Under the pieces are notes generated by a model that saw only the letters and a program-made list of their open reading frames with translations, had not been told where the DNA came from and made no database searches. 64,000 bases of DNA, taken from assembly GCA_963705325.1 (NCBI GenBank), contig OY970069.1, positions 1,798,001-1,862,000 on the forward strand, in the 5' to 3' direction. This stretch comes from DATARH01 sp963705325 (GTDB lineage: Bacteria > Pseudomonadota > Alphaproteobacteria > ATCC43930 > CGMCC-115725). Positions 30,200-40,930 of this stretch are shown here, piece by piece. Positions within the stretch are counted from its first letter, which is position 1. The number at the start of each line of letters is the position of its first letter. A program made the position numbers and the translations under genes.

Positions 30200-30964
30200 A
30201 TGACGCTTTTCGACCTTACCGGCCGCGTCGCGGTCGTCACCGGCGGCAATGGCGGGATCGGGCTCGGCATCGCGCGCGGCCTGGCGCAAGCCGGCGCCGC
30301 CGTCGTCATCGCCGCGCGTAACGCGGAGAAATCGCTGAAGGCGGTGGCCGAGCTGGAAGGCCTCGGCGCCAAGGCCGATTTCATCCCGGTCGACCTCGCC
30401 TCGCCGATCTCGTGCCGCGCGATGATGAACGAGGCCGTGGCGCGCCACAGCCGCATCGACATTCTCGTCAACAATGCCGGTATGTCGATCCGCAAGCCGC
30501 CGGAGACCTATACCGTCGAGGAATGGCGCCAGGTCATCGAGACCAATTTGACCGGGGCCTTTGTCCTGTGTCAGTCGGCGCACCCGATCATGGAGCGCCA
30601 GCGCGGCGGCAAGATCATCAACATCGGCTCGATGATGTCGATTTTCGGCGGCGCCTACGCCGCGCCTTATTCGTCGAGCAAGGGCGCGATCGTGCAGCTG
30701 ACCAAATCGCTCGCCTGCGCCTGGGCGCGCGACAACATCCAGGTCAACGCGGTGCTACCGGGTTGGATCGACACCGAGCTGACCCGCGACGCGCGCGCCC
30801 AAGTTCCGGGGCTCAACGAGCGGGTGCTTGCGCGCACCCCTGCCAAGCGCTGGGGCGTCCCCGACGATCTCGCCGGCGTCGCGGTGTTTCTCGCCAGCGC
30901 CGGCTCGGACTTCGTCACCGGCGCCGCCATCCCGGTCGATGGCGGCTACGCGTCGGAGTTCTAG
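30200..30964 (+). CDS. SDR-family oxidoreductase
   Basis: A 254-residue classical short-chain dehydrogenase/reductase. It has the nucleotide motif TGGNGGIGLGIA, NNAG, catalytic Ser in NIGSMMSIFGG, YSSSK (Tyr-x-x-x-Lys) and the C-terminal PVDGGYASEF. An Arg-rich strand (IAARNAEK) after beta-2 favours NADP(H). Closest in pattern to 2-deoxy-D-gluconate/gluconate 5-dehydrogenase-like members, but substrate cannot be fixed. It is divergent from the STAND gene across only 90 bases, so they share a regulatory region. Confidence 0.9.
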   Translation: MTLFDLTGRVAVVTGGNGGIGLGIARGLAQAGAAVVIAARNAEKSLKAVAELEGLGAKADFIPVDLASPISCRAMMNEAVARHSRIDILVNNAGMSIRKPPETYTVEEWRQVIETNLTGAFVLCQSAHPIMERQRGGKIINIGSMMSIFGGAYAAPYSSSKGAIVQLTKSLACAWARDNIQVNAVLPGWIDTELTRDARAQVPGLNERVLARTPAKRWGVPDDLAGVAVFLASAGSDFVTGAAIPVDGGYASEF

Positions 30965-30967
30965 CGG

Positions 30968-31255
30968 CTAATCCTGTTCGAATTGCGGGTGGCCGTGGTC
31001 GGGCTTGCTCCACGAGCCGCTGTTATTGGCGGTGGCGCCGATGCCGCGCATTTGCCGGTAGCAATTCTCGCGGTCGCTGGCGAGAAAGCGCATGAATGAG
31101 GCGTTCTGGGCGGCGCACGCGTCGAGCGCCTCGCGCTTACGCAGATCGTTGGGGAAGGTGCCGCGATAGAAATCGGTGAGCGGGCCCGGAAAGCTGGCGG
31201 CGGTGGCGACTATCACGGCGGCGGCGCCGAGCGCTATTTTGCTGATCATCTTCAT
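30968..31255 (-). CDS. Small exported hypothetical protein
   Basis: A 95-residue protein beginning MKMISKIALGAAAVIVATAA, a signal peptide or membrane anchor, followed by a soluble part with three cysteines (LDACAAQNASF, RENCYRQMRG). The C-terminus is polar (SGSWSKPDHGHPQFEQD). Starting at ATG 31255 places the basic residues directly before the hydrophobic stretch, as expected. Similar small secreted proteins occur in alphaproteobacteria without known function. Convergent with the SDR gene (3 bases between stops). Confidence 0.65.
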   Translation of the reverse strand: MKMISKIALGAAAVIVATAASFPGPLTDFYRGTFPNDLRKREALDACAAQNASFMRFLASDRENCYRQMRGIGATANNSGSWSKPDHGHPQFEQD

Positions 31256-31465
31256 CGTCGTCTCCGCGAAGGCCTCGCTCCGGCCAATGTGCCGGCACAA
31301 GACCTTGCTCAAGTGACGTGCCAGAAGAGATCGGCGACATAGAATGAGGATTTGTACAGGATAATAAAGTTAATCTCCAGTAACCATGTTCAATATTCCG
31401 CAATATGCAATGAAAATTGCATGGCAGATCGATGATATTAGAGTTATTTGTCGCAGAAATGCTAA

Positions 31466-33019
31466 TCAACGTTCCCGGGTCGATGCGGTGTCTTCCTCGC
31501 TCGACGGCATCGGCGCTGCGTCTCGCAGCGGGATTTCCTTCAGCAGCCAGGTCAGCGCAAAGCCGAGCGCCGCCACCGCGGTCGCATAGAGAAAGACCGG
31601 GTGCAGTGCGGCGGTGAACACCGCGAGATAGATGGTCCTCACCGCATCGGGGAGCGCATGGATGGAAGCCGGGCTGGTCGCCGCCGCCAGGTTTGCCGCC
31701 GAGGGCAGACGCAGCGCCAGATTGGCGGCCAGCGATGCACTGAAGATCGCCCCGAACAGCGACACCCCGACCGATCCGCCGATCGAGCGGAAGAGCGTTG
31801 TGCCGGAGGTGGCGACCCCGAGATCGCGGTAGTCGACGGCATTCTGCGTCGCCAGCACCAGTACCTGCATCACCATCCCAAGGCCGAGGCCGAGCACCAC
31901 CATGTAGAGGCACGCAGTCCCGGTGCCGGTGTCGACCCCCAGCGTCGCGAGCAGGCCGAGCCCCACCGTCATCACCGCGGTCCCGATGATCGGGAACGGG
32001 CGATAGCGGCCGAACCGGCTGATGATGCGCCCGCCGACCACCGAGGTGAGGACCACGCCGCCCATCATCGGCGTCAGTGTCAGTCCCGCCAGGGTCGGGC
32101 TCACGCCCTTCACCACCTGGAGATACATCGGCATGTAGGTCACCGAACCGAACAGCGCGAGCCCGACGATAAAGCCGACCGCGCAGGCGACGGTGAAGAC
32201 GCGGTTGCGGAACAAGCGGAGCGGCAGAAGCGGCTCCCCGGCCTGCCCTTCGACCGCGACAAGGCCGGCGAAGCCGGTCAGTGTCGCCGCGGCCAGGCCC
32301 AGCGCTTCCGCTGAGTCCCAGGCGAAAGCGTGGCCGCCGAGGCTGGCGAGCAGGATCAACGCGGTGAGCGCGACGGCGAGCAGCGCCGTTCCGGCGACGT
32401 CGATCCTCGGCCGCCGCCGCGGCGGCGTCGCGGTAAAGGCGATGCCGAGGATCGTCACCGCGACCAAGCCGAGCGGCAGGTTGATGTAGAATATCCAGCG
32501 CCAGCTCAGCTGTTCGACAAAGAAGCCGCCGATCAGCGGCCCGAGCACCGTCGAGAAGCCGAAGACCGCGCCGAAAATTCCCTGATACCGGCCTCGTTCG
32601 CGTGGCGTGAAGATGTCGCCGATCGCCGCCATCGCGACGACGATCAGCCCGCCGCCGCCAAGCCCCTGCACGGCGCGGAAGGCGATCAGCTGTCCCATCG
32701 ACCGGCTGAGCCCGCACAGCGCCGAGCCCGCGAGGAATAACAGGATCGCCGATTGCAGCACGATCTTGCGGCCGAACAAATCGCCGAGCTTGCCATAAAG
32801 CGGGGTGACGATCGTGGTGCTCAGCAGATAGGCGGTGACGATCCAGGAGAGATGAGCGAGGCCGCCGAACTCACCGACGATCGTCGGCAGCGCGGTCGAG
32901 ACGATGGTCTGGTCGAGCGAGGCGAGCAGCATCACCAGCATCAGCGAGCCGAAGATCGCGCGGATCGATCTCTTTTGCGATGCCAAGGGAATGGGAGGTC
33001 GCGGCGCGGCGTCGTCCAT
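31466..33019 (-). CDS. DHA2-family MFS multidrug exporter
   Basis: A 517-residue transporter with 14 predicted helices, the size of EmrB/QacA exporters. Signature motifs: LDQTIVSTALPTIVGEF (motif D1 with the conserved Asp in helix 1), GKLGDLFGRKIV (motif A) and GFSTVLGPLIGGFF (motif C of antiporters). These proteins expel lipophilic or cationic compounds using the proton gradient. No EmrA-type adaptor or regulator is adjacent. ATG 33019 gives a 20-residue cytoplasmic lead before helix 1, as usual. Substrate unknown. Confidence 0.93.
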   Translation of the reverse strand: MDDAAPRPPIPLASQKRSIRAIFGSLMLVMLLASLDQTIVSTALPTIVGEFGGLAHLSWIVTAYLLSTTIVTPLYGKLGDLFGRKIVLQSAILLFLAGSALCGLSRSMGQLIAFRAVQGLGGGGLIVVAMAAIGDIFTPRERGRYQGIFGAVFGFSTVLGPLIGGFFVEQLSWRWIFYINLPLGLVAVTILGIAFTATPPRRRPRIDVAGTALLAVALTALILLASLGGHAFAWDSAEALGLAAATLTGFAGLVAVEGQAGEPLLPLRLFRNRVFTVACAVGFIVGLALFGSVTYMPMYLQVVKGVSPTLAGLTLTPMMGGVVLTSVVGGRIISRFGRYRPFPIIGTAVMTVGLGLLATLGVDTGTGTACLYMVVLGLGLGMVMQVLVLATQNAVDYRDLGVATSGTTLFRSIGGSVGVSLFGAIFSASLAANLALRLPSAANLAAATSPASIHALPDAVRTIYLAVFTAALHPVFLYATAVAALGFALTWLLKEIPLRDAAPMPSSEEDTASTRER

Positions 33020-33126
33020 GAAAATCTCCGGACGCGCCGGGCGTCGGCGAGACGTCTTCCGAGGTCAGAGATGGGCCTTCTTGCGGCCCAGGCAAGGCTG
33101 CCGGAAGGGCGTCGCCCCCGGCGTCG

Positions 33127-33847
<721 letters not shown>

Positions 33848-33858
<11 letters not shown>

Positions 33859-34585
33859 GATAGGCCTTCTCGACTTCGGGGTTGCGGATCGCCTCCTGCG
33901 GCAGCGCGTCGGCGATCTTGTGCCCGGCGACAAGGACGACCAGCCGGGTCGAAAAGCTCATCACCGCGCTCATGATGTGCTCGATGAGGACGATGGTGAT
34001 GCCCTCGTCGTTAAGCCGCATCAACAGCGCGAGAATTTCCTCGATCTCGGAATGCGACAGCCCGGCCATCGCCTCGTCGGCGAAGAGCAGGGTCGGCTGG
34101 GTCGCGACCGCGCGGGCCAATTCGAGCTTGCGCATCTCGACCTGCGTCAAGTCGCGGGGCCGGTGCCGCGCCTTGTCGGCGAGATTGACGTGGCTCAGCA
34201 ATTCCTCGCAGCGCTCGGCGATGGCCGCATCGCTCAGATGATGGCCGTGCCGCGCGTTGACCGTGTAAAGCAGCGGGATGCGGATATTGTCGGCGAGGCT
34301 CAGCGAGTGAAACGGCTTGGGCAGTTGAAAGCTGCGGGCGAGACCGAGCCGGGTGCGCTCATGCGCGATCAGGCCGTCGAGCGGTTTGCCCTTGAAAACC
34401 ACCGCCCCGGTCTCGTTCTGGAGCGTGCCGCAGAGGCAGTTGACCAGGGTCGATTTGCCCGAGCCGTTCGGGCCGATGAGGCCAAGCCGCTCGCCCTTGG
34501 CGACGGTCAGGTCGATCCCGTCGAGCGCGACGAACCCGCCGAAGCGCTTGCCGAGGCCGTTTACGTCGAGGAGCGCATCAGCCAT
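33848..34585 (-). CDS. livG: Branched-chain amino acid ABC transporter ATPase LivG
   Basis: A 245-residue ABC ATPase: Walker A GPNGSGKSTLVN, the LivG Q-loop region LGLARSFQLPKPFHSLSL, signature-like LTQVEMRKLELARAVA (the usual LSGGQ is replaced, as often in LivG), Walker B LLFADEAMAGLS and the switch histidine in IEHIMSAV. ATG 34585 (MADALLDVNGLGKRF) is the natural start. In the sequence as given the livM frame runs into livG without a stop because of an indel in livM; the fused product is probably an artefact. Confidence 0.92.
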
Positions 34586-34590
34586 TTCCG

Positions 34591-35593
34591 TCACGTCTCC
34601 CGCCGTCCCATCCAGGATCGCACCAGGCCGACGATGCCGTTGGGCGCGATGATTACGAACAGGATCAGCAGTAGGCCCGACGATCAGCAGGTTGAAGGTC
34701 GGGTCGAGCTTGAGGTCGAGAAAAAAGCCGACGGTGCCGAGCTGCTGGATCGTGCCCAACAGGATCGCGCCGATTAGCGGGCCGATCCAGCTGGTCATGC
34801 CGCCGATCACCGGCATCGCGACGCTGTTGACCGCATAGGCGAGATCGAAGCTCGCGGTGGGGGTGAGATAGGTGACGAAATAGGGCAGCGGCGCCCCGGC
34901 CATGCCCATCAGCGCGCCGGAGATCGTCGTCGAGATCAGCTTGAGGCGCAGCGTCGGAACGCCGGTCGCTTCGGCGGCCAGCTCGTCGTCGCGGATCGCG
35001 TGAAAGCCGAGGCCGAGCCGCGAGCGCTCGATCGAGCGGGCGATGCCGACCGCGATCACCGCGAGCAATACCATCAGCGTGAACAGGTATTGGATATAGC
35101 CGCCGCCGAGCGGCGCCGCGGGCGGCCGGATGACATAGATGCCGCGCGATCCGCCGACAAAGCCCCAGTTGACGATCAGGGTCTGCAGCACGATCGACAG
35201 CGCCAGCGTGGCGATGGCGAAGAACACGCCGCGCAGGCGCAAGGTCAGATAGCCGGTGCCCAGACCGAGCAACCCCGCAACGACGCCGCCCACCGCGATC
35301 ATCACCGGCAGCGGTATCGCCGGTATCTTCCAGTGGAAGGTGGCAAGCAGCAACGCCGGCAGCTTGAACAGCACCACCGAGCTGTAGGCGCCCAGCGCGA
35401 AAAACGCGCCGGTGCCGAAGTTCGTATACCCGGTATAACCGCCCAGGATGTTCCACGCCGTTGCCAGGACGATGTACTCGAGGACGACATATCCGGCGTA
35501 ATAGAAATACTCGTTGGCGATCGTGAGCCGCGACACGACCACGAAGACGAGGCCCGTGGCGACGAGGATCGCCCAAAAAACCCCGTTTCGCAT
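34591..35593 (-). pseudogene. livM: Branched-chain amino acid permease LivM, frameshifted near its end
   Basis: The frame from ATG 35593 (MRNGVFWAILVATGLVFVVV) gives about 305 residues of LivM with eight to nine helices, including GGYTGYTNFGTGAFFALGAY and AEATGVPTLRLKLI. After FNLLIVG the reading frame is lost; adding back one base change restores LLLILFVIIAPNGIVGLV and SWMGRRET with a TGA at 34593-34591. The extra base is in the GGG run at 34676-34678. The start overlaps the livH stop (TAATG). Either a sequencing indel or a real mutation that fuses LivM to LivG; the first is more likely. Confidence 0.88.
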
Positions 35594-36464
35594 TACTGGC
35601 GGCCGAGCAGACCGGAGGGGCGCACCGCCAGGGTCACCAATAAGAGGCCAAAGGCGACGGCGGGTGACCAAGACGGACCGTAGAAGGTCGAGGTGAGGTT
35701 CTCGACGACGCCCAGCAGCACCGCGGCCAGCAGCATCCCCGGCATGCTGGTCATCCCGCCCAGCACGCAGATTGCGAAAATGCGGCCGATATAGTCGCGG
35801 CCGATCGACGGCTCGACCTGTTGGATGACGATCAGGAACGCTCCGGCGACGGAACAGGTCGCGATCGAGATGCCGAATGCGATCTGTTTGATCCGCGTCG
35901 GGCTCGCCGCCATCAATTGCAACGCCCCGGGTCTTGCGACACTGCGAGGATCGCTCGGCCGATGAAGCTGCGGCTCAGATAGAGCTGCACCAGCCCGACC
36001 ATGATCAGCGAGAACACGCACGGCACCAGCATCCGCCACGGCACTTCGATAGAGCCGATATGGAAGCTCGGGCCGATATAGGGCGCGGTGACAAAACGGT
36101 AATCGACCCCGAAAATCAGGGTCAGCGACACCTCGCCGACAAACAGCAGGCCAAAAAAGAACGCGAGCCCCTGGATCGCCTGTTCGCCGCGCCGCTCGAA
36201 GGCGAAGTAGTAAAGCCGGTAGACCGCCATCCCCAGCAGGAAGAACAGCGGCGTCGCCACCACGCCGATGACGATCGGGTCGACGCCGAAGTTGGAATTG
36301 ACGATGTAGGCGACGTAGGAGCCCAACAGAATGAAGGCCGGGGCGGCGATATTGGCGATGTCGAGCATGCCGAAGGCGATCGTCACCCCGACGCTGACCG
36401 CGGCATAGAACCCGCCGAGCAGAATGCCGGCGACGATGGCGTTGAGGAAAAGGTTGGTGAACAT
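35593..36464 (-). pseudogene. livH: Branched-chain amino acid permease LivH, frameshifted
   Basis: ATG 36464 begins MFTNLFLNAIVAGILLGGFYA, and the frame continues as LivH through FIGRAILAVSQDPG, where it breaks. The rest, ALQLMAASPTRIKQIAFGIS through VRPSGLLGRQ, is in another frame and ends at 35593. One missing G in the GGGG run (35925-35928 on the plus strand) accounts for the break. The restored protein is ~289 residues with eight helices, the normal LivH size. First gene of livHMGF. No livK binding-protein gene is found upstream. Confidence 0.88.
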
Positions 36465-36755
36465 GGAGCGGGCGGCTGGCCTGACGCGGGGCTCAGCCGC
36501 GTCGGCGGTGCCCTGGGGGTGGCGCGTCTTCTCCGCGCGCGAGCGCCTGCCTCATGCCGTCTCCCCCCTCAACATGCTCGTTCGGAGCAACGCCGAACCG
36601 CACCGGCTTGCATTAGATCAGTATCGGTGCCGTCTGTTAAGCGCGACGCGATTGACGGTTTTGCGCGCTGTTCTGGATTCGCGCTTCCGTGGGGGTGACG
36701 ATTCACAGTAATCGATGGCGCTCTCGGGTGGTCTGGCGGAAGTAGGGGTAGCCGG
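36465..36755. other. Divergent intergenic region between livH and the CoxL-like gene
   Basis: About 290 bases with no gene on either strand. It should hold the promoters of the liv operon and of the CoxL-like gene. I see no clear regulator box. Confidence 0.45.
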
Positions 36756-39046
36756 ATGGATGGATCGTTCGTGCCGCGTGACGAGGATCGCCTGCTGCTG
36801 ACCGGCGCGGGTTCATTTCTCGACGATGCGGCGAGCGCCGGTGCGGCTTGGGGCGTGTTCGTCCGCTCGCCGCATGCCTTCGCCGGCATTGAGCGGATCG
36901 ATGCGAGCGCGGCGTTGGCCCAGCCGGGGGTGCTGGCGGTGTTGACCGCCGCCGATCTCGACGCGGCGGGGATCGGCACGGTGTCGGTTCCGATCCCGGT
37001 GCCGGGAAGTCCGGATGGCGGTTCCGGCCCGCCCGTCGCTGGCCGGCGATTGCGTGCGGCATGTTGGCGAGACCGTGGCGCTGGTGGTCGCGGAAACTGA
37101 GGCCGCGGCGCGCGATGCGGCCGAGTTGGTCGCGGTCGATTACACGCCGCGCGAGGCCGTCGCGGATCTCGCCCGCGCCGCTGAGCCCGGCGCGCCGCAG
37201 CTTTTGCCCGAGGCGCCCGGCAATGTCGCGGTCGACTGGCGCCCCTACGGCGCCAAGCCCGAGGAACGCGCCGAACTCGACCGCGTTTTCGCGTCGGCGG
37301 CGCATGTCGCGCGGGTGAGTCTCGTCAACCAGCGCATCGCCATGGCGCCGATGGAGCCGCGCGCCGCGCTGGCGCTCTGGGAGCCTGACGGCGAACGCTA
37401 CGTATTGCACGTCGCCTCGCAGAGCGCGTTTGCGATGCGTCAGCACGTGGCGCGCACGATGGGCGTACCCGTCGAGAAGCTGCGCATCGTCAGCGGCGAT
37501 GTCGGCGGCGCTTTCGGCATGCGCACCTCGGGCTATCCCGAGTACCCGGCGATGCTGCTCGCAGCGAAGCAACTGGGACGGCCGGTGCGCTGGCGCTCGA
37601 CCCGACAGGAGGGGTTCCTCACCGACAACCAGGCGCGCGACACGCTGATCGACGCGAGCATGGCGATCGACGCCGACGGTAGGTTCCTCGCGCTCGACAT
37701 CGACAGCCTGGCGGCGCTCGGAGCGCACCACACCTCGCACGGCGCGTTTATCGCGACGGTCAATTTCGCCCGCTGCCTGCCGTGCATGTACGACATCGCG
37801 AAGATCGGGCTGCGCATTCGCTGCCTCTTCACCAACACGGTGCCGACCGGGCCCTATCGCGGCGCCGGCCGGCCCGAGGCCAATTACGCGCTGGAGCGGC
37901 TGGTCGACGAGGCGGCGCGCGTCACCGGCATCGACCGCATCGAGATCCGCCGCCGCAACCTGATCCCGCCCGGCCGCATGCCGTACAAGACGTCGGTCGG
38001 CACCACCTATGACAGCGGCGACTTCCCGGCGGTATTCGACGCCGCGCTCGCCCGTGCCGACGTCGCCGGTTTTGCTCGGCGCCGCGCCACGTCGGAAGCC
38101 GCCGGCAAGAAGCGCGGACTTGGCGTCTCGTGTTTTCTCGAAATTGCTGGCGGCCAACCGGGCGAGGGCGCCTCCGTCGGCTTTCCGGGGTCGAGCAAAC
38201 TGCTGCTGGCGATCGGCGTGCAGGCGAGCGGGCAGGGGCACCGCACGGTCTACCGCCGGCTTGTCGCCGAGCGTCTCGGCATCCCGGTCGAGCATATCGA
38301 TTTCACCATCGGCGACAGCGACGACGAGGTGCCGAGCGCCGGCGCGGTCGCCTCGCGTTCGACCATGTCGGTGGGCGGCGCGGTGGCGGCGGCGCTCGAC
38401 GCGGTGATCGAGAAGGGAAGGCGGCTCGCCGCGCATGTGCTCGAAGCCGCCGCCGAGGACATCGTCTATCGCGACGGGGTGTTCGAGATCGCCGGCACCG
38501 ACCGCAACATCGCGCTGTTCGAGCTGGCCGACCGGGCCCGGACCTTCGGCGAGAGCCTCGATACCAGGAGCAGTTACGACGCGGCCGCCGTCATTCCCGA
38601 ACGGCGTCCACATCGCCGAGGTCGAGATCGATCCCGAGACCGGGCAAACCGCGCTCGGCGCCTATACCTGCGTCGACGATTGCGGCCGGGTGCTGCAGCC
38701 CGTGCTGGTCGAGGGCCAGGTTCACGGCGGGGTGGCGCAGGGCGTTGGCCAGGCGCTGCTGGAATGGGCCAGTTACGAAGACGAGAGCGGCCAGCTTGTC
38801 GCCGGCTCGTTCATGGACTACGCGATGCCGCGCGCCGACGACCTGCCGGATATCACCAGCGTGCTGCATCCGGTGCCGAGCACGACCAACCCGCTCGGCG
38901 TCAAGGGCGTCGGCGAGGCGGGCACCACCGCCTCGCTGGCGGCGGTGATGAACGCCGTCGCCGACGCATTGCCGCGCGGCGCCAAGATCGACATGCCCGC
39001 GACCCCTGAAGGGGTGTGGCGGGCGCTCAACACCAAATCCCGCTAA
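36756..39046 (+). pseudogene. Molybdopterin-binding aldehyde/xanthine dehydrogenase large subunit, two frameshifts
   Basis: Three consecutive frames (36756-~37005, ~37005-38594, 38594-39046) together encode about 760 residues of a CoxL/XdhB-type molybdoenzyme. Visible are LLTGAGSFLDD at the N-terminus, LVNQRIAMAPMEPRAAL, VSGDVGGAFGMRTSGYPEY, GPYRGAGRPEANYALERL (the form II or aldehyde-type signature, not the CO dehydrogenase AYxCSFR), and GVKGVGEAGTTASL with the catalytic Glu. Frame breaks lie in GGGAAG near 37004 and near 38594 (before PNGVHIAEVEIDPETG). No FAD or [2Fe-2S] subunit gene is adjacent. Its product likely oxidises an aldehyde or N-heterocycle. Confidence 0.85.
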
Positions 39047-39060
39047 AGGAGGAAACCCAA

Positions 39061-40137
39061 ATGCTGTTCACCTGCCGCCCGCCGGAAGCGCCGATCCCGG
39101 GACGTTTCCCCGGCCCGCCGCATGCGCGGGGAAAATGGTTCTCGGTCGATATCCACTGTCATGTGCTGTGCCAGAAGGCGCGCGATCTGGTGGTGGCGGC
39201 GAACCTGCCGCCGTCGCGCCAACGTTTCGAGGCGCCCAAGACCGCCGCAGTCACCGACGAACACCAGCGGCGCGTTCTGCCCCAGCTCCTCTCGCTGGAG
39301 CAGCGCCTCTCCGACATGGATGTGATGGGAATCGACGTGCAGGCGGTCTCGCCCTCGCCCGACCAGACCTATTACGGCCTGCCGCCCGATTTGGCGATCG
39401 AGGCGACGCGGCTCGTCAACGACAACATCGCCGACATCATGGGCAAGCATCCCGACCGCTTCGCCGGGCTCGGCACGGTGCCGTTCCAGGCGCCGGAGTT
39501 TGCCGTGGCCGAACTCGAACGGCTGCATAAATCGCTCGGCCTCAAGGGCATCGAGATCGCCGGCAGCGTCCAGGGCGAGGATTACTCCGACCCGAAATTC
39601 CGACCGATTTTCGCCAAGGTCGAGGAACTGGGTCTGCTGATGTTCATGCACCCGACCGGCTTCACCCACGCGCATCGCATGGGGCCGTGGCACCTCGGCA
39701 ACCTGATCGGCAACCCGCTCGAATCGACCGTCGCGGTGCATCATCTGATCTTCGGCGGGGTGCTCGACCGCTATCCCGGTCTCAAGCTGGTGGTGGCGCA
39801 TGGCGGCGGGTTCCTCCCGGCCTATTCCGGGCGGATCGACCACGGTGCCGCCGCGCGTCCCGATCCGTGCGAGCACCTGCATCACGAGCCGACGCATTAT
39901 CTGAAGCGGCTCTATTTCGACACAATGGTCTTCACCCACCATCAGCTAGAGTACCTGGTCGAACAATGGGGTGCCGACCACATCCTGATGGGTACCGACT
40001 ATCCGTTCGACATGGGCGAGCTCGATCCGATCGGCTTTGTCGAAGGCTCGAAAAAACTGAGCGATGGCGACAAGCGCGCCGTGCTCGGCCACAACGCCGC
40101 CCGCCTCCTCAACATCCCGATCAAGGTGCACGCATGA
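39061..40137 (+). CDS. Amidohydrolase-family decarboxylase (ACMSD-like)
   Basis: A 358-residue TIM-barrel amidohydrolase_2 protein. Metal ligands and catalytic residues are visible in VDIHCHV, MFMHPTGF, LVVAHGGG and ILMGTDYPFDMGE. This set matches 2-amino-3-carboxymuconate-6-semialdehyde decarboxylase and related non-oxidative decarboxylases and hydrolases of aromatic breakdown. ATG 39061 has an ideal AAAGGAGG site. It follows the molybdoenzyme by 14 bases and overlaps the GlcG-like gene by ATGA, so the three are one operon, probably catabolic for an aromatic or heterocyclic compound. Confidence 0.88.
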   Translation: MLFTCRPPEAPIPGRFPGPPHARGKWFSVDIHCHVLCQKARDLVVAANLPPSRQRFEAPKTAAVTDEHQRRVLPQLLSLEQRLSDMDVMGIDVQAVSPSPDQTYYGLPPDLAIEATRLVNDNIADIMGKHPDRFAGLGTVPFQAPEFAVAELERLHKSLGLKGIEIAGSVQGEDYSDPKFRPIFAKVEELGLLMFMHPTGFTHAHRMGPWHLGNLIGNPLESTVAVHHLIFGGVLDRYPGLKLVVAHGGGFLPAYSGRIDHGAAARPDPCEHLHHEPTHYLKRLYFDTMVFTHHQLEYLVEQWGADHILMGTDYPFDMGELDPIGFVEGSKKLSDGDKRAVLGHNAARLLNIPIKVHA

Positions 40138-40580
40138 GCAATGTAACCCTGGCCCAAGCTTCGATTATCGTCGATACCGCGATCGCCAAGGGGCGCGAGC
40201 TGAACCTACACCCGCTGACCGTCGTCGTGCTCGACGCCGGCGGCCACATGGTGGCGATGAAGCGCGAGGACAAATCGGGCATCCTTCGCGGCGAGATCGC
40301 CATGGGTAAGGCGTGGGGCACGCTTGGCATGGGTTTCGGCGGGCGCGAGTTCGCGCGGCGTGCCGCCAGCGGCGGCGGCTTGTTTCTGACCGCGCTGATG
40401 GAAGCGTCGGGCGGGCGTGTCGTGCCGGCGCCGGGCGGCGTGCTGATCCGCGATGGCGCGGGCGACATTGTCGGGGCGGTGGGGATCAGCGGCGATACGT
40501 CCGACAAGGACGAGATTTGCGCGGTCGCGGGGATCGCCGCGGCTGGCCTCAACGCCGATACCGGAGAGGCCGCCGCCTGA
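40134..40580 (+). CDS. GlcG/HbpS-family haem-binding-like protein
   Basis: A 148-residue protein with the GlcG/HbpS fold: LAQASIIVDTAIAKGRELNL, LTVVVLDAGGHMVAMKRED, the GKAWGTLGMG segment and PGGVLIRDGAGDIVGAVGIS followed by SGDTSDKDE. Members bind haem or flavin-like ligands or act as accessory proteins in glycolate and aromatic catabolism operons; catalysis has not been settled. Its start overlaps the amidohydrolase stop (ATGA at 40134-40137), which indicates translational coupling. Confidence 0.85.
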   Translation: MSNVTLAQASIIVDTAIAKGRELNLHPLTVVVLDAGGHMVAMKREDKSGILRGEIAMGKAWGTLGMGFGGREFARRAASGGGLFLTALMEASGGRVVPAPGGVLIRDGAGDIVGAVGISGDTSDKDEICAVAGIAAAGLNADTGEAAA

Positions 40581-40613
40581 TCCGCCGATAATTTGCGGTT
40601 GCGGCGCTCGATG

Positions 40614-40631
40614 GTTCGATCGATATTGAAC
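40614..40631. promoter_or_regulatory. Candidate ArsR operator
   Basis: GTTCGAT (40614-40620), CGAT spacer, ATTGAAC (40625-40631): an inverted repeat with one mismatch, ending one base before the arsR-type start codon. The position suits autorepression. Confidence 0.4.
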
Positions 40632-40632
40632 T

Positions 40633-40929
40633 ATGGTGACGGCGCAACCGATGCAGCAAGAAGCGGCGATTGCCGCCTTTGGCGCGCTGGCGCAGCCGAT
40701 GCGGCTGCACATCTACCGGCTGCTGGCGGCCGAAGGTGCGCGCGGGCTCTCGGCGGGCGTCATCGCCGAGCGGCTCGGCGTCGCGCCGTCTTCGCTGTCG
40801 TTCCACCTGACAAACCTGGTTGAGGCCGGGCTCATCACCCAGACGCGTTCGGGTCGCCAGCTGATCTACGCGGCGGCGCCGGACACGATCGCGGGATTAC
40901 GGAAATACCTCGCCGACTTGGCGCGATAG
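40633..40929 (+). CDS. ArsR-family transcriptional regulator
   Basis: A 98-residue winged-helix repressor: FGALAQPMRLHIYRLLAAEG, LSAGVIAERLGVAPSSLSFH as recognition helix, LTNLVEAGLITQTRSGRQLI as wing, ending LRKYLADLAR. There is no CxC metal-binding pair in the recognition helix, so it is not a classical arsenic sensor; the type resembles ArsR regulators of redox or metalloid genes with unknown ligand. It is convergent with the radical SAM gene, stops one base apart, and may control it or the upstream catabolic genes. Confidence 0.88.
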   Translation: MVTAQPMQQEAAIAAFGALAQPMRLHIYRLLAAEGARGLSAGVIAERLGVAPSSLSFHLTNLVEAGLITQTRSGRQLIYAAAPDTIAGLRKYLADLAR

Positions 40930-40930
40930 G

